From the NCBI RefSeq assembly GCF_040616545.1, contig NZ_CP156688.1, positions 2,480,001 through 2,544,000 on the forward strand: 64,000 nucleotides of DNA. The letters are read 5' to 3'. A program made the translations under genes and the position numbers. This DNA is from Akkermansia muciniphila (GTDB lineage: Bacteria; Verrucomicrobiota; Verrucomicrobiia; Verrucomicrobiales; Akkermansiaceae). Position 1 is the first letter of the stretch. Each line of letters begins with the position of its first letter. The notes under the pieces were generated by a model. The model was not told where the DNA came from, did not search any database, and saw nothing but the letters and a program-made list of their open reading frames with translations. Shown piece after piece: positions 53,190 to 62,600 of this stretch.

Positions 53190-54728
53190 ATGAGCCTATA
53201 CGCACAACAACTCGTTCGCTACCCTGAACTGGGCATCTCCCTTGACTTCTCCAAACTCCCGCTGGACGACGCCTTCCTGTCCTCCATGCAGGGGCGCATA
53301 GACAGGGCGTTCGCCGATATGAAGGCGCTGGAATCCGGCGCCATTGCCAACCCTGATGAAAAACGCATGGTGGGCCACTACTGGCTGCGCAACTCCGCAC
53401 TGGCTCCCACGCCGGAACTGAAAGCCGCCATTGACGCTCCCCTGGCGGATGTCAAGGCCTTCGGCCAGGACATTCTGGAAGGCAAAATCACGCCGCCCCG
53501 CGCGGAACAGTACTCCGCCGCCCTCGTCATCGGCATCGGCGGTTCCGCCCTTGGTCCTGAACTGGTGGCGGACGCCATCCCTGCCGCGGGGCTGGACATG
53601 TTCTTCCTGGACAACACGGACCCGGACGGCATGTACAAGGTGCTGGAAACCCTGCCGCTGGAAGAAACGCTCGTCGTGGTCATCTCCAAGTCCGGCGGCA
53701 CGCCGGAAACCCGCAACGGCATGCTGGTGGCCCAGGACTTCTTCAAAAAGAACGGCGTGGAATTCGCGCCCCAGGCGGTTGCCGTCACGGGCGTGGGCTC
53801 CAAACTGGACAAGACGGCTGAAGCGGAAGGCTGGCTCAAGCGCTTCCCGATGGAAGACTGGGTAGGCGGTCGCACCTCCGTCATGTCCGTGGTGGGCCTG
53901 GTGCCCGCCGTGCTTCAGGGCGTGGACGTGGATGAACTGCTGGAAGGCGCGCGCCTGATGGATGAAAAGACCCGCCGGGACTGCGTGAAGTGCAACGCCG
54001 CCATGAAGCTGGCGCTGGCCTGGTACAAGGCCACCAACGGCAAGGGAGAAAAGGACATGGTGGTTCTTCCCTACAAGGACGCCCTGGTGCTCTTCTCCAA
54101 ATACCTTCAGCAGCTCATTATGGAATCCCTCGGCAAAAGGCTGGACCTGGACGGCAATGAAGTCTGCCAGGGAATCTCCGTATACGGCAACAAGGGCTCC
54201 ACGGACCAGCACGCCTATGTGCAGCAGCTCCGCGACGGCGTGAACAACTTCTTCGCCACCTTCATTGAAGTGCGGGAATGTTCCGCGGATGCGGTGGAAG
54301 TGGAAGCGGGCGCCACCTGCGGAGACTTCCTCCAGGGCTTCCTGCGCGGCACCCGCCAGGCTCTGGCGGAATCCGGCCGTTCCTCCATCACCATCTCCAT
54401 CCCGGAAGTGAACGCCAAAACGCTCGGCATGCTGGTCGCCCTGTTTGAGCGCGCCGTCTCCTTCTATGCCTCCCTGGTGAACATCAACGCCTACCACCAG
54501 CCCGGCGTGGAAGCAGGCAAGAAGGCCGCGGGCACCTTCCTGGCCCTGCTGGGCAAGGTGAGGGCGGCCCTTGGCTCCACCCCGGAAACCGCCGCCCAGT
54601 TGGCGGCCCGCCTGGATGCGGACCAGGAAGCCGTGTACCACTGCCTGGTGCACATCGCCTCCAGTGACTCCTCCGTCAAGTGGGTCCAGGCCGCCTGCGC
54701 GGATGAAGACACCTTCTGCAAGGCTTAA
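53190..54728 (+). CDS. pgi: Glucose-6-phosphate isomerase
   Basis: Interconverts glucose-6-P and fructose-6-P; 512 residues, in the eubacterial range. Motifs: ALVIGIGGSALGPELVADAI, VVVISKSGGTPETRNGMLVA (phosphate-binding SxSG loop), and the C-terminal YGNKGSTDQHAYVQQLRDG with catalytic His and Lys of the family signature. MEDWVGGRTSVMSVVGL is the second signature. It resembles the Bacteroidota/Verrucomicrobiota-type long GPI. It starts 24 nt after the Sel1-repeat gene and is followed by a terminator. Part of central glycolysis feeding ppdK. Confidence 0.96.
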   Translation: MSLYAQQLVRYPELGISLDFSKLPLDDAFLSSMQGRIDRAFADMKALESGAIANPDEKRMVGHYWLRNSALAPTPELKAAIDAPLADVKAFGQDILEGKITPPRAEQYSAALVIGIGGSALGPELVADAIPAAGLDMFFLDNTDPDGMYKVLETLPLEETLVVVISKSGGTPETRNGMLVAQDFFKKNGVEFAPQAVAVTGVGSKLDKTAEAEGWLKRFPMEDWVGGRTSVMSVVGLVPAVLQGVDVDELLEGARLMDEKTRRDCVKCNAAMKLALAWYKATNGKGEKDMVVLPYKDALVLFSKYLQQLIMESLGKRLDLDGNEVCQGISVYGNKGSTDQHAYVQQLRDGVNNFFATFIEVRECSADAVEVEAGATCGDFLQGFLRGTRQALAESGRSSITISIPEVNAKTLGMLVALFERAVSFYASLVNINAYHQPGVEAGKKAAGTFLALLGKVRAALGSTPETAAQLAARLDADQEAVYHCLVHIASSDSSVKWVQAACADEDTFCKA

Positions 54729-54751
54729 AAATAAAAAACATATTCCTTCCG

Positions 54752-54786
54752 GCGGACGCTTATCTGGTTGATAAGCGTCCGCTTTT
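54752..54786 (+). terminator. Terminator after pgi
   Basis: GCGGACGCTTATC / GATAAGCGTCCGC, perfect 13-bp stem, followed by TTTT. Confidence 0.93.
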
Positions 54787-54933
54787 CCTTTACAAGGAAA
54801 CGCCCCTGTGAAACCTGCCGCCGTTGCCGGCGTCTTCGTGAATCTTGAAGCTATCCTGGAGAACCCCGTCTTCAGGCGGACGGCTTATCCGTTCCGGAAA
54901 ACCCGGGCTAATTTAATATTCTCTCTCAAAATC

Positions 54934-55392
54934 ATGAAACCTGTTCTTCTGGCGGGAAGCTGCCTGCTGCTTCTTTCCTCCTGCTCCATTACCCAGGAAA
55001 GCCCTGTGAACATAGAAGGCGTTCCCAACGTTTTGTCTTCCACGGCCTCGCAACAATTGCAGAGGGCGGGGGAGGAAGCATGCCGCAAGGCCGGGTACAG
55101 TAACTTCAGTTCCAATATTCTGGTTTTTTCCACGGATGTATCCTACCGTTTTACGGGCTGGTGGAACATGGACGTTGACCGGGTGGCAAGGAACCAAAAG
55201 GATATCTGGGATGGTACGGAACCTCCCAATGTGCGGATGAAGGGTAAAATGATGATAGCCCGCACCCGGAACTATAGAATACCGGGAATCATTCTTCCAT
55301 TATTCCGGTGGACGGGAGGCACCATTTATGTGGAATGTCCGGTAGATATCCTTTACTACGAGCCGGATTCCTCCTTTCGGGAAATGCTCTGA
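54934..55392 (+). CDS. Small lipoprotein of unknown function
   Basis: A 152-residue protein. The frame is open 126 bases upstream, but ATG 54934 opens a type II signal (MKPVLLAGSCLLLLSSCSIT) with the lipobox LSSC, so the Cys at residue 17 is expected to be acylated. The mature part (residues about 40-150) has SSTASQQLQRAGEEACRKAG, YRFTGWWNMDVDRVARNQKD and RNYRIPGIILPLFRWTGG. No domain recognised. It sits alone between pgi and ppdK. Confidence 0.7.
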   Translation: MKPVLLAGSCLLLLSSCSITQESPVNIEGVPNVLSSTASQQLQRAGEEACRKAGYSNFSSNILVFSTDVSYRFTGWWNMDVDRVARNQKDIWDGTEPPNVRMKGKMMIARTRNYRIPGIILPLFRWTGGTIYVECPVDILYYEPDSSFREML

Positions 55393-55607
55393 AAAAATGG
55401 AGCCGCCGGAATGGAGCTGCGGAGAAAATACGGAAGATATTTTTCCCTAAAAATCATAAAAAACATTTTCGTTTTCCGTACAATTTCGAGTTGACAAAGC
55501 CGGGGGCGGCGGGCATCCTTACTCGACCCTAACTCGCTATCGGGTCTTTTGTTGGCTCCTGTGGTTGATGTTTGGGCAGAATCATTAATTCGACTAAAAT
55601 AATCGAT

Positions 55608-58352
55608 ATGTCCACCAATTCCTGCGCATGCAGCGCATCTACTGACAAATTCGTCTATTCCTTCGGCGGAGGGTCCGCCGACGGCAATGGCAGCATGAAA
55701 AATCTTCTGGGCGGCAAGGGAGCCAACCTTGCGGAAATGGCCCGCATCGGTCTTCCTGTCCCTCCCGGATTCACCATCACCACGGAGGTCTGCACTTATT
55801 ACTACGATCACGGCTGCACCTATCCCGCCCAGCTTGACGCGCAGATCAAGGAAGGCATCGCCAAGATGGAACAGATCCTGGGCCGCAAGTTTGGCGATAC
55901 GGAAGCCATGCCCATGCTGGTGGCCGTGCGTTCCGGCGCCCGCGAATCCATGCCCGGCATGATGGACACGATTCTGAACCTCGGCCTGAATGAAAAATCC
56001 GTGGAAGCCATGGTAAAGGCCACCGGCAACCCCCGCTTCGCATGGGACTGCTACCGCCGCTTCGTCCAGATGTACGGCGACGTGGTGCTGGGCGTGCAGA
56101 AGAACCCGGATGAAGACCACGAACCCTTTGAAGCCGCCATCGCCGCCATCAAGGAAGAACGTTACGGCAGCCCGGACGTGGAAGACACCAAGCTTTCCGC
56201 CGACGACCTGAAGGAACTTGTCTCCCGTTTCAAGGCCCTGGTGCTGGAACGCACCGGCCATGAATTCCCGGAATGCCCGTGGGAACAGCTCCAGGGCGCC
56301 ATCGGCGCCGTATTCGGTTCCTGGAACAATGACCGCGCCATCGTTTACCGCCAGAAATACGGCATCCCGTCCGAATGGGGCACCGCCGTCAATGTGCAGG
56401 CCATGGTCTTCGGCAACACGGGTGAAGAATCCGGTTCCGGCGTGGCGTTCACCCGTAACCCCGCCTCCGGGGAAAACGAATTCTACGGTGAATTCCTGAT
56501 GAATGCCCAGGGTGAAGACGTGGTGGCCGGCGTGCGTACGCCCGCTCCCGTGGCAGCCCTTCACGACGTGATGCCCGCCGCTTTCAATGAACTGATGCGC
56601 ATCCGCGAAGTGCTGGAAAACCACTTCCACGACATGCAGGACTTTGAATTCACCATTCAGGACCGCACCGTGTACATGCTCCAGACCCGCAACGGCAAGC
56701 GCACCGGCGTGGCCGCCTTCCGCATTGCCTGTGAAATGGTGGAGCAGGGCCTCATTGACTGGAAGACCGCCGTGCGCCGCATTCCCGCGGACCAGGTGGA
56801 CCAGCTCCTGACCCCCATCTTTGACCGTGAAGCCCTCAAATCCTCCAAGGTGCTGACCCGCGGCCTTCCCGCCGGCCCCGGCGCCGCCACCGGCCGCATC
56901 TACCTGAACGCGGAACGCTGCGTGGAAGCCGCGGACAACGGTGAAAAAGTGCTTCTGGTCCGTCTGGAAACCTCTCCGGAAGACCTGCGCGGCATGATTG
57001 CCGCTGAAGGCATCCTGACCGCCCGCGGCGGCGTTTCCTCCCACGCGGCCCTCGTCGCCCGCCAGATGGGCAAGGTCTGCGTCTGCGGCGCTGATGAAGT
57101 CATCGTGGACTATAACAACCGCACCGTCACCGTTGGCGGCATGACCTTCAATGAAGGCGACTACATGTCCATTGACGGAACGAGCGGTCTGGTATACGCC
57201 GGCAAGGTGGAAACCTCCCCCTCTGAAATCATCCAGGTGCTGATCTCCAAGACCATGAAGCCGGAGGACAGCCGCACGTACCAGAACTTCGCCAGGCTCA
57301 TGCAGTGGTGCGACGACTGCACGAAGATGAAAGTGCGCACCAACGCTGACTCCCCCAAGCAGACGGAAACCGCCATCGCCTTCGGCGCCACCGGTATCGG
57401 CCTCTGCCGCACGGAGCACATGTTCTTTGAAGGGGACCGCATCGACTTCGTCCGTGAAATGATCCTCTCCACCAAGAAGAGCGACCGCGTGGCCGCCGTC
57501 TCCAAGCTTCTTCCCTACCAGAAGAGCGACTTCAAGGGCATCTTCAAGGCGCTCAAGGGCCTGCCGGGCACCATCCGCCTGCTGGACCCGCCCCTGCACG
57601 AATTCCTTCCCCAGACGAAGGAACAGCAGCTTGACCTGGCCCAGAAGATCGGCATGCCCGTGGAAGTCATCATGCGCCGCGTGGCTGAACTCCATGAGTT
57701 CAACCCGATGCTCGGCCACCGCGGCTGCCGCCTCGGCATCGCCTACCCGGAAATCACGGAAATGCAGGCCCGCGCCATCTTTGAAGCTGCTGTGGAAGTC
57801 TCCCAGGAAGAAGGCTTCTCCGTGGTGCCTGAAATCATGGTTCCCCTGGTGGCCTTCAAGAAGGAACTGGACATCCAGAAAGCCATCATCGACAAGGTGG
57901 CCCAGCAGGTATTTGAAGAAAAGGGCGCCAAGGTGGACTACCTCGTCGGCACCATGATTGAAATCCCGCGCGCCGCCGTCACGGCTGACGAAATCGCGGA
58001 AACCGCCCAGTTCTTCTCCTTCGGCACCAATGACCTGACCCAGACGGGCCTGGGCATGAGCCGCGATGACTCCGGCTCCTTCCTGCCGCAGTACCAGGAA
58101 CTGGAAATCATCAAGAAAAACGTCTTCGCCTCCATCGACCAGGCCGGCGTCGGCAAACTGATGAAGATTGCCGTGGAACTCGGCCGCTCCACCCGTCCGG
58201 ATATCAAGCTGGGCATCTGCGGCGAACACGGCGGCGACCCCGCCTCCGTCAAGTTCTGCAACACGCTGGGTCTGACCTACGTGAGCTGCTCCCCCTACCG
58301 CGTCCCGACCGCCCGTCTGGCCGCCGCCCAGGCAGCTCTGGAACAGGCGTAA
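55608..58352 (+). CDS. ppdK: Pyruvate, phosphate dikinase
   Basis: Reversibly converts pyruvate + ATP + Pi to PEP + AMP + PPi; 914 residues. An in-frame ATG 12 codons upstream exists, but [20 protein letters not shown] is closer to the usual start. Domains: ATP-grasp (about 15-350, [20 protein letters not shown]), the central phosphohistidine domain with [21 protein letters not shown] (catalytic His), and the C-terminal TIM-barrel PEP domain (about 530-914, [43 protein letters not shown]). Full length and motif-complete. TTGACA at 55491 is a possible -35 box. A terminator follows. Confidence 0.97.
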   Translation: MSTNSCACSASTDKFVYSFGGGSADGNGSMKNLLGGKGANLAEMARIGLPVPPGFTITTEVCTYYYDHGCTYPAQLDAQIKEGIAKMEQILGRKFGDTEAMPMLVAVRSGARESMPGMMDTILNLGLNEKSVEAMVKATGNPRFAWDCYRRFVQMYGDVVLGVQKNPDEDHEPFEAAIAAIKEERYGSPDVEDTKLSADDLKELVSRFKALVLERTGHEFPECPWEQLQGAIGAVFGSWNNDRAIVYRQKYGIPSEWGTAVNVQAMVFGNTGEESGSGVAFTRNPASGENEFYGEFLMNAQGEDVVAGVRTPAPVAALHDVMPAAFNELMRIREVLENHFHDMQDFEFTIQDRTVYMLQTRNGKRTGVAAFRIACEMVEQGLIDWKTAVRRIPADQVDQLLTPIFDREALKSSKVLTRGLPAGPGAATGRIYLNAERCVEAADNGEKVLLVRLETSPEDLRGMIAAEGILTARGGVSSHAALVARQMGKVCVCGADEVIVDYNNRTVTVGGMTFNEGDYMSIDGTSGLVYAGKVETSPSEIIQVLISKTMKPEDSRTYQNFARLMQWCDDCTKMKVRTNADSPKQTETAIAFGATGIGLCRTEHMFFEGDRIDFVREMILSTKKSDRVAAVSKLLPYQKSDFKGIFKALKGLPGTIRLLDPPLHEFLPQTKEQQLDLAQKIGMPVEVIMRRVAELHEFNPMLGHRGCRLGIAYPEITEMQARAIFEAAVEVSQEEGFSVVPEIMVPLVAFKKELDIQKAIIDKVAQQVFEEKGAKVDYLVGTMIEIPRAAVTADEIAETAQFFSFGTNDLTQTGLGMSRDDSGSFLPQYQELEIIKKNVFASIDQAGVGKLMKIAVELGRSTRPDIKLGICGEHGGDPASVKFCNTLGLTYVSCSPYRVPTARLAAAQAALEQA

Positions 58353-58378
58353 GCCTTTTTGTTAAGGGTTAATACACA

Positions 58379-58410
58379 GCCCGTGGTTCTCCGGAACCAC
58401 GGGCTTTTTT
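58379..58410 (+). terminator. Terminator after ppdK
   Basis: GCCCGTGGTTC / GAACCACGGGC, perfect 11-bp stem with loop TCCG, followed by TTTTTT. Confidence 0.95.
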
Positions 58411-58482
58411 GTGGACAGAATTGACTTAATGGGCTAAATGGACGGCGTGGACTTAAAGGATGAAGCTTGAATCAACGGGAGC

Positions 58483-59064
58483 TTAACTGCCCCGATATTT
58501 GCGCTGTTCCAGCCGGGCGCGGGTCATGCGTTCACGGATGCCGCCGTTCTGCATGAAATCCTTTTCCTGTGCCTGGAGCAATCTGCTGAGGAGGCCCAGT
58601 GCCACATTAATGAGGATGATGGCTGTATTCGCGCCGAATTGATCCGGGCGGAAATCCCTGTGCCTTCCCACCCACCGAATAACTTCCTGGGCGGAAGGAA
58701 ACCTGGCCCTGATCAATTCCTGCGCATAAAAACTGTTATTTTCCCACTGTTCCAATCCTCGCTGGCGCAAATAGGAACAGTAATCTTCCTTAAGCTCCTG
58801 CAAGCTTCCCTTGGCAATTCCCGTCAATTTCAATTCCGACGCTTTGCTGACGCCTGAATCTACGCTCCCTTCCGCAATATTCTGCATGCCGGAACGGGCT
58901 GCCTGAACCATCTGGTCATAAGTCCGGCCTTGATTTTTCACGTATTTATTGCAGAACCGGAACGTGAAATCATAAATGATCTCCGCAATCCGGTACGCCA
59001 CCAGATTCCTGTATCCTCCATGCTTGGGAATAAATCCATGAGACATTCCGTCCATAGAGTTCAT
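58483..59064 (-). CDS. Four-helix-bundle protein with suffix domain (TIGR02436/TIGR04258 type)
   Basis: A 193-residue protein. FIPKHGGYRNLVAYRIAEII, then QGRTYDQMVQAARSGMQNIA, EGSVDSGVSKASELKLTGIA and LKEDYCSYLRQRGLEQW are hallmark strings of the four-helix-bundle family also found inserted in 23S rRNA intervening sequences. The C-terminal half (about 100-193) carries the suffix domain (IRWVGRHRDFR). Avd-type members support diversity-generating retroelements, but no reverse transcriptase gene is in this window. Its A+T content is higher than its neighbours, consistent with mobility. It is on the minus strand and convergent with ppdK. Function unknown. Confidence 0.88.
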   Translation of the reverse strand: MNSMDGMSHGFIPKHGGYRNLVAYRIAEIIYDFTFRFCNKYVKNQGRTYDQMVQAARSGMQNIAEGSVDSGVSKASELKLTGIAKGSLQELKEDYCSYLRQRGLEQWENNSFYAQELIRARFPSAQEVIRWVGRHRDFRPDQFGANTAIILINVALGLLSRLLQAQEKDFMQNGGIRERMTRARLEQRKYRGS

Positions 59065-59117
59065 TCTGTTTATTTATTCCCATTTTGTCCATTAAAATAA
59101 TAAAATACCAAACTTTC

Positions 59118-59696
59118 TCACCCCTCCAGCGCCCTCTTAAGCAGCTTCCTGTATTCCACCGCCGGCACCTCGTACGTGCCGAATTTCAGCAAATGCGGCG
59201 TAGTCCACTGCGTATCCAGAAAAAGGAACTGGTGCGCCCGCAGGTACTGCACCAGGGCCACCAGCGCAATCTTGCTGGCGTCCGTTTTCCAGTGGAACAT
59301 GCTTTCCCCGAAAAACGCCTTCCCCAGGGAGACCCCGTACAGGCCCCCCTGCAATCCTTCCCCATCCCAGCATTCCACGCTGTGGGCGAACCCCATCTCG
59401 TGAAGCTTGCCGTACACTTCTTCAATCTGCCCGTCTATCCACTGTTCCTCCGGCTCTTCCGTCCGGGCGCAGGCATGGACCACCTCCGGAAAAGCGGCAT
59501 CCATCCGTATTTCAAAAGGTTTCTTCTTCAGAACCCGCCTGAGTCCGTGCGGAATGTGGAAGCGGTCGTCCAGCGGAATCAGGGCGCGGGGGTCCGGTTC
59601 ATAGAAGGAGATTTCCCCCGTTTCCGGGTCCGCCATGGGAAAACACCCGTGGCAGTAGGCGGAAAGAACCAGCTCCGGTGTCAGTCGGGGATTCAT
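59118..59696 (-). CDS. aat: Leucyl/phenylalanyl-tRNA-protein transferase
   Basis: Adds Leu/Phe from tRNA to N-terminal Arg/Lys proteins for N-degron turnover by ClpS/ClpAP; 192 residues. LTPELVLSAYCHGCFPMADP, ISFYEPDPRALIPLDD, HSVECWDGEGLQGGLYGVSL, GKAFFGESMFHWKTDASKIA and FLDTQWTTPHLLKFG are all diagnostic. The ATG overlaps the mutY stop by four bases, so it is translationally coupled as the last gene of aroE-mutY-aat. Confidence 0.96.
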   Translation of the reverse strand: MNPRLTPELVLSAYCHGCFPMADPETGEISFYEPDPRALIPLDDRFHIPHGLRRVLKKKPFEIRMDAAFPEVVHACARTEEPEEQWIDGQIEEVYGKLHEMGFAHSVECWDGEGLQGGLYGVSLGKAFFGESMFHWKTDASKIALVALVQYLRAHQFLFLDTQWTTPHLLKFGTYEVPAVEYRKLLKRALEG

Positions 59697-60718
59697 CTGA
59701 TGTGGTCCAGCAGTTTGCCTAGAATGGGGGAATTCAGGGCCTTGCGGTCCGGGGAGGCCATGGGCAGCTCGTGCACCTTGTCCAGAGGAACCAGTTCCTC
59801 CCCTTCCAGGAAGGCCGGGGGCTCCGTCACATGGTGGATGTAGCGGGTCACCTTGTAGCGGGTGACGCTGTAGGTCTGTTTCAGCACATGGGGCAGGGAA
59901 AGGGTGTGGTCATCCTCCCGCTGGGGGAAGCGGTACATCCCGGCGTGGCGTTTCCCCTCCGGGCATCTTGCCAGCAGGATGGACTTGCTGCGGAGGTACA
60001 GAATATCGTGGTGCTCCACCCGCGTGATTTCCGGCTTGGGATTCTTGACGGGAAGCGTTTCCGGCTGTTCCGCGGAGCAGAAGGGGCGCACGGGGCACAG
60101 CAGGCAGTCCGGCGCGCTGATCCTGCAATAGGTCTGCCCCAGCTCCATGATGGCGGAATTGAACTCGCGGGCATGTTCCGGGTCCACCAGGCTCTCCGCC
60201 CGGGTCCACAGGTATTTCAGCCCTTCCGTGGAATCCACGGGCACGGAATAATTATCAATGCGTGCCAGCACGCGCGCCACGTTGGCGTCCACGATGGGGG
60301 CGGCCTTGTTGAAGGCGAAGGAAAGAAGGGCCCCGGACGTATAGGGGCCTATGCCCGGCAGGCGTTTCAGCCCTTCCGGGTTGTCCGGGAACCGTCCGCC
60401 GAATTCGTTGACAATCTCCTTGGCGATGGCCTGGAGGGAACGCACGCGGCGGTAATACCCCAGCCCCTCCCAGGAGCGCAGGGCCGTCTGTTCGTCCACG
60501 GCGGCCAGATGCCCCGGAGTGGGAAACTGGCGCATCCACCGCTCATACCTTCCCAGAACGGTGGGGATGGTGGTCTGCTGGAGCATCAGCTCGGAAACCA
60601 GGATGTGCCACGGGTCCGTGGTCCGGCGCCACGGGTAATCCTTCCCCTCCCTCCGGAACCACTCCACCAGCGCTTTTCGGAACGCGTGACGGTCAAAGTC
60701 TGGTGCGGAGTCAGGCAT
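59693..60718 (-). CDS. mutY: A/G-specific adenine DNA glycosylase
   Basis: Removes adenine opposite 8-oxoG; 341 residues from ATG 60718 (MPDSAPDFDRHAFRKALVEW). A longer frame exists but would lie inside aroE. HhH-GPD: YPWRRTTDPWHILVSELMLQ, QTTIPTVLGRYERWMRQFP, LKRLPGIGPYTSGALLSFA and VDANVARVLARI (catalytic Asp). The 4Fe-4S loop has the Cys spacing x6-x2-x5 (CRISAPDCLLCPVRPFC). The C-terminal NUDIX-like domain follows. It overlaps aroE by eight bases and aat by four, a tight operon. Confidence 0.95.
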   Translation of the reverse strand: MPDSAPDFDRHAFRKALVEWFRREGKDYPWRRTTDPWHILVSELMLQQTTIPTVLGRYERWMRQFPTPGHLAAVDEQTALRSWEGLGYYRRVRSLQAIAKEIVNEFGGRFPDNPEGLKRLPGIGPYTSGALLSFAFNKAAPIVDANVARVLARIDNYSVPVDSTEGLKYLWTRAESLVDPEHAREFNSAIMELGQTYCRISAPDCLLCPVRPFCSAEQPETLPVKNPKPEITRVEHHDILYLRSKSILLARCPEGKRHAGMYRFPQREDDHTLSLPHVLKQTYSVTRYKVTRYIHHVTEPPAFLEGEELVPLDKVHELPMASPDRKALNSPILGKLLDHIR

Positions 60719-61643
60719 GCTTTTGTTCCAGGGCTTGGCGCATGGCGGAAATATCCGGCTTGATGCCGAACCAGCGTTCAAAGGACAGGGCCCCCTGGTG
60801 AACCAGCATGGAGAGGCCGTTGGCGACTCTGGCTCCCTGGAAGCGGGCTTCCATCTGGAACGTGTCGTCATGCGTCTGTAAATCATACACCAGGTGGTGG
60901 GCGGAGAGCAGGGCTGACGGCACGGGGGACGGGTCCGTGGGCTTCAGGCCCAGGGAAGTGGCGTTCACAATCAGGTCCGCTTCCTCCACGGCGGCATTGA
61001 AGCGCGGCGTGTTGTTCAGGTGGGCCGCCAGGCGGTCGGAAGCGCCCTCCAACCTGTGCTCGTCAATAAAGAAGGAACTCAGCCTGTCCTTTAGCGACTG
61101 AAGCTTTTCTTCCGATCTTCCGGCCAGTGCCAGCCGTTCGCAGTGCTGCATGGCGCAGGTGTACGCCAGGGCCAGTCCGGCGCCGCCGCAGGCGCCCAGC
61201 AGCACTACCTTCAGATCGCGCAGGTCCACAAAAAAATCCTCCCGGATGGCGCGCGCAAAGCCCGGGCCGTCCGTATTGAAGCCGGAAACGGAACCGTCTT
61301 TCTGAAAGACGAGCGTATTGACGGAGCCGGTAGCGCGGGAAAGGGCGTCCGTATCGTCGCACAGGGAGAACGCCGCCTGCTTGTGGGGCACCGTCACGTT
61401 GGCGCCCATGAATCCCTTCTCCCGGATCAGGCGCACCACGTCCGCAAACTCTTCCGGAGAAGCCTGGATGCGGATGTAGCGCGCACGGATGCCTGCTGCA
61501 TCCAGCGCGGCCTGCTGCATGGCGGGAGATTTGGAATGGGAGATGGGGAAGCCGATCACGGCCAGTCTGGCGGGAACGGATTCCCCGGCATCAAACGGAT
61601 GTTCTTCATCCAGAAGATCGGCCAGGGTGTAGTAGGGTTTCAT
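60711..61643 (-). CDS. aroE: Shikimate dehydrogenase
   Basis: NADP-dependent reduction of 3-dehydroshikimate in aromatic amino-acid synthesis; 310 residues from ATG 61643 (MKPYYTLADLLDEEHPF). Motifs: VIGFPISHSKSPAMQQAALD, GANVTVPHKQAAFSLCDD (catalytic Lys), VNTLVFQKDGSVSGFNTDG, LLGACGGAGLALAYTCA (dinucleotide loop), and NGLSMLVHQGALSFERWFG. The N-terminus has about 25 residues more than AroE of E. coli. First gene of aroE-mutY-aat. Confidence 0.94.
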   Translation of the reverse strand: MKPYYTLADLLDEEHPFDAGESVPARLAVIGFPISHSKSPAMQQAALDAAGIRARYIRIQASPEEFADVVRLIREKGFMGANVTVPHKQAAFSLCDDTDALSRATGSVNTLVFQKDGSVSGFNTDGPGFARAIREDFFVDLRDLKVVLLGACGGAGLALAYTCAMQHCERLALAGRSEEKLQSLKDRLSSFFIDEHRLEGASDRLAAHLNNTPRFNAAVEEADLIVNATSLGLKPTDPSPVPSALLSAHHLVYDLQTHDDTFQMEARFQGARVANGLSMLVHQGALSFERWFGIKPDISAMRQALEQKHA

Positions 61644-61792
61644 GGAAAGATAGAGGAACAGCCTCAGGCGTTCACGCTGTACTATGAATGAAATTCCGCC
61701 GGATTTCAAGGCAAACGCCTATCATTCCTTCTTCCCGGCTTTTTTTGCCCATGGTCCGGAAGGCGTGTTTCCGCCGCACGCCGGGCGGGAGG

Positions 61793-62500
61793 TCAGCAGT
61801 TGATGCCGGCTTTCTTCGCCTGGCTGCACAGCTGCCTGGCGTGAAGACGGTACATTTTACCGTCCTTGATGAAGTTTGTCCCGCATTGCCGGAATTCAAA
61901 GCGGACCTTGTTCCGGAGGCATTGCTCCCGGATGGACAAGACCCATTCGTAGTTCAGGGGCCTGGCGCAACTGTTGGATTCCCCGCCTGCGACGACCAGT
62001 TCAATCTGCCGCAAATACGGGGCCAGGTCCACTTGTTCAAGAAGTGGCTGGCAGATGATGTTTTTATGCTTGATGGGCAGCCTGCTGAAAATGGGAAGCC
62101 TGAAATCCGCCCTGTCCTGGTTTTCCACCGTGCAGCCTACGGTGACGTTGTCATAGCCGTCCCCCCAGTCGCTGGGGATGCACTCCATGAACCGTTCGAT
62201 TCTTTTAGTCAGGAAAATAAAGTTCAGGTCCCGGCGTTCCCGGATCATGTCCCAGCATTCGCCGCGCCACGGGTCAGCCTCCCGGATGAGAAAATCCGTG
62301 GAGAAGCCCAGATAGACGGTCTGGGCGGGCTTCATTCTGTAATCCCCCCTTTTATTCTTCAGCACGGGGGCATGGAACTTGTCCGTTTTAACAATCTCGT
62401 CCGTATCCATCCCCCGCCGCCTGTCGGCTTGGTGAATATAACAGAACTTGCACCCGGCGCTGTACCGGTGGCATCCGCGCCATGGGTTCCACATTGCCAT
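61793..62500 (-). CDS. DUF5131 (phage Gp37/Gp68-like, three-Cys) protein
   Basis: A 235-residue protein. WNPWRGCHRYSAGCKFCYIHQ is the family hallmark; its Cys set C-x6-C-x2-C resembles a radical-SAM-like or metal-binding site. Further strings: YRMKPAQTVYLGFSTDFLIRE, NFIFLTKRIERF, CTVENQDRADFRLPIF and ELVVAGGESNSCARPLN. Usually found in phages or beside a TcmP-type partner, but none is visible here. Enzymatic activity is unknown. ATG 62500 or two codons later (62494). Confidence 0.85.
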   Translation of the reverse strand: MAMWNPWRGCHRYSAGCKFCYIHQADRRRGMDTDEIVKTDKFHAPVLKNKRGDYRMKPAQTVYLGFSTDFLIREADPWRGECWDMIRERRDLNFIFLTKRIERFMECIPSDWGDGYDNVTVGCTVENQDRADFRLPIFSRLPIKHKNIICQPLLEQVDLAPYLRQIELVVAGGESNSCARPLNYEWVLSIREQCLRNKVRFEFRQCGTNFIKDGKMYRLHARQLCSQAKKAGINC

Positions 62501-62543
62501 TTGCCTGCTTCTGGTGAATTGGTGTTGGGAAAAGCATCAGCAA

Positions 62544-62574
62544 GGCGGAACCCGGAAGCTGGCCGGGTTCCGCC
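62544..62574 (-). terminator. Hairpin downstream of nrdJ
   Basis: GGCGGAACCCGG / CCGGGTTCCGCC, a perfect 12-bp stem just beyond the nrdJ stop (62601); in minus-strand direction it is followed by TTGCTGATGCTTTT. Confidence 0.75.
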
Positions 62575-62600
62575 TGGAAAGAATGGATGCGGGAATATGT

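Noticed and set aside
55491-55550. GACCC...GGGTC followed by TTTT as an attenuator before ppdK
   Set aside because: Only a 5-bp stem with a 12-nt loop; too weak to claim. The TTGACA at 55491 lacks a good -10 partner.
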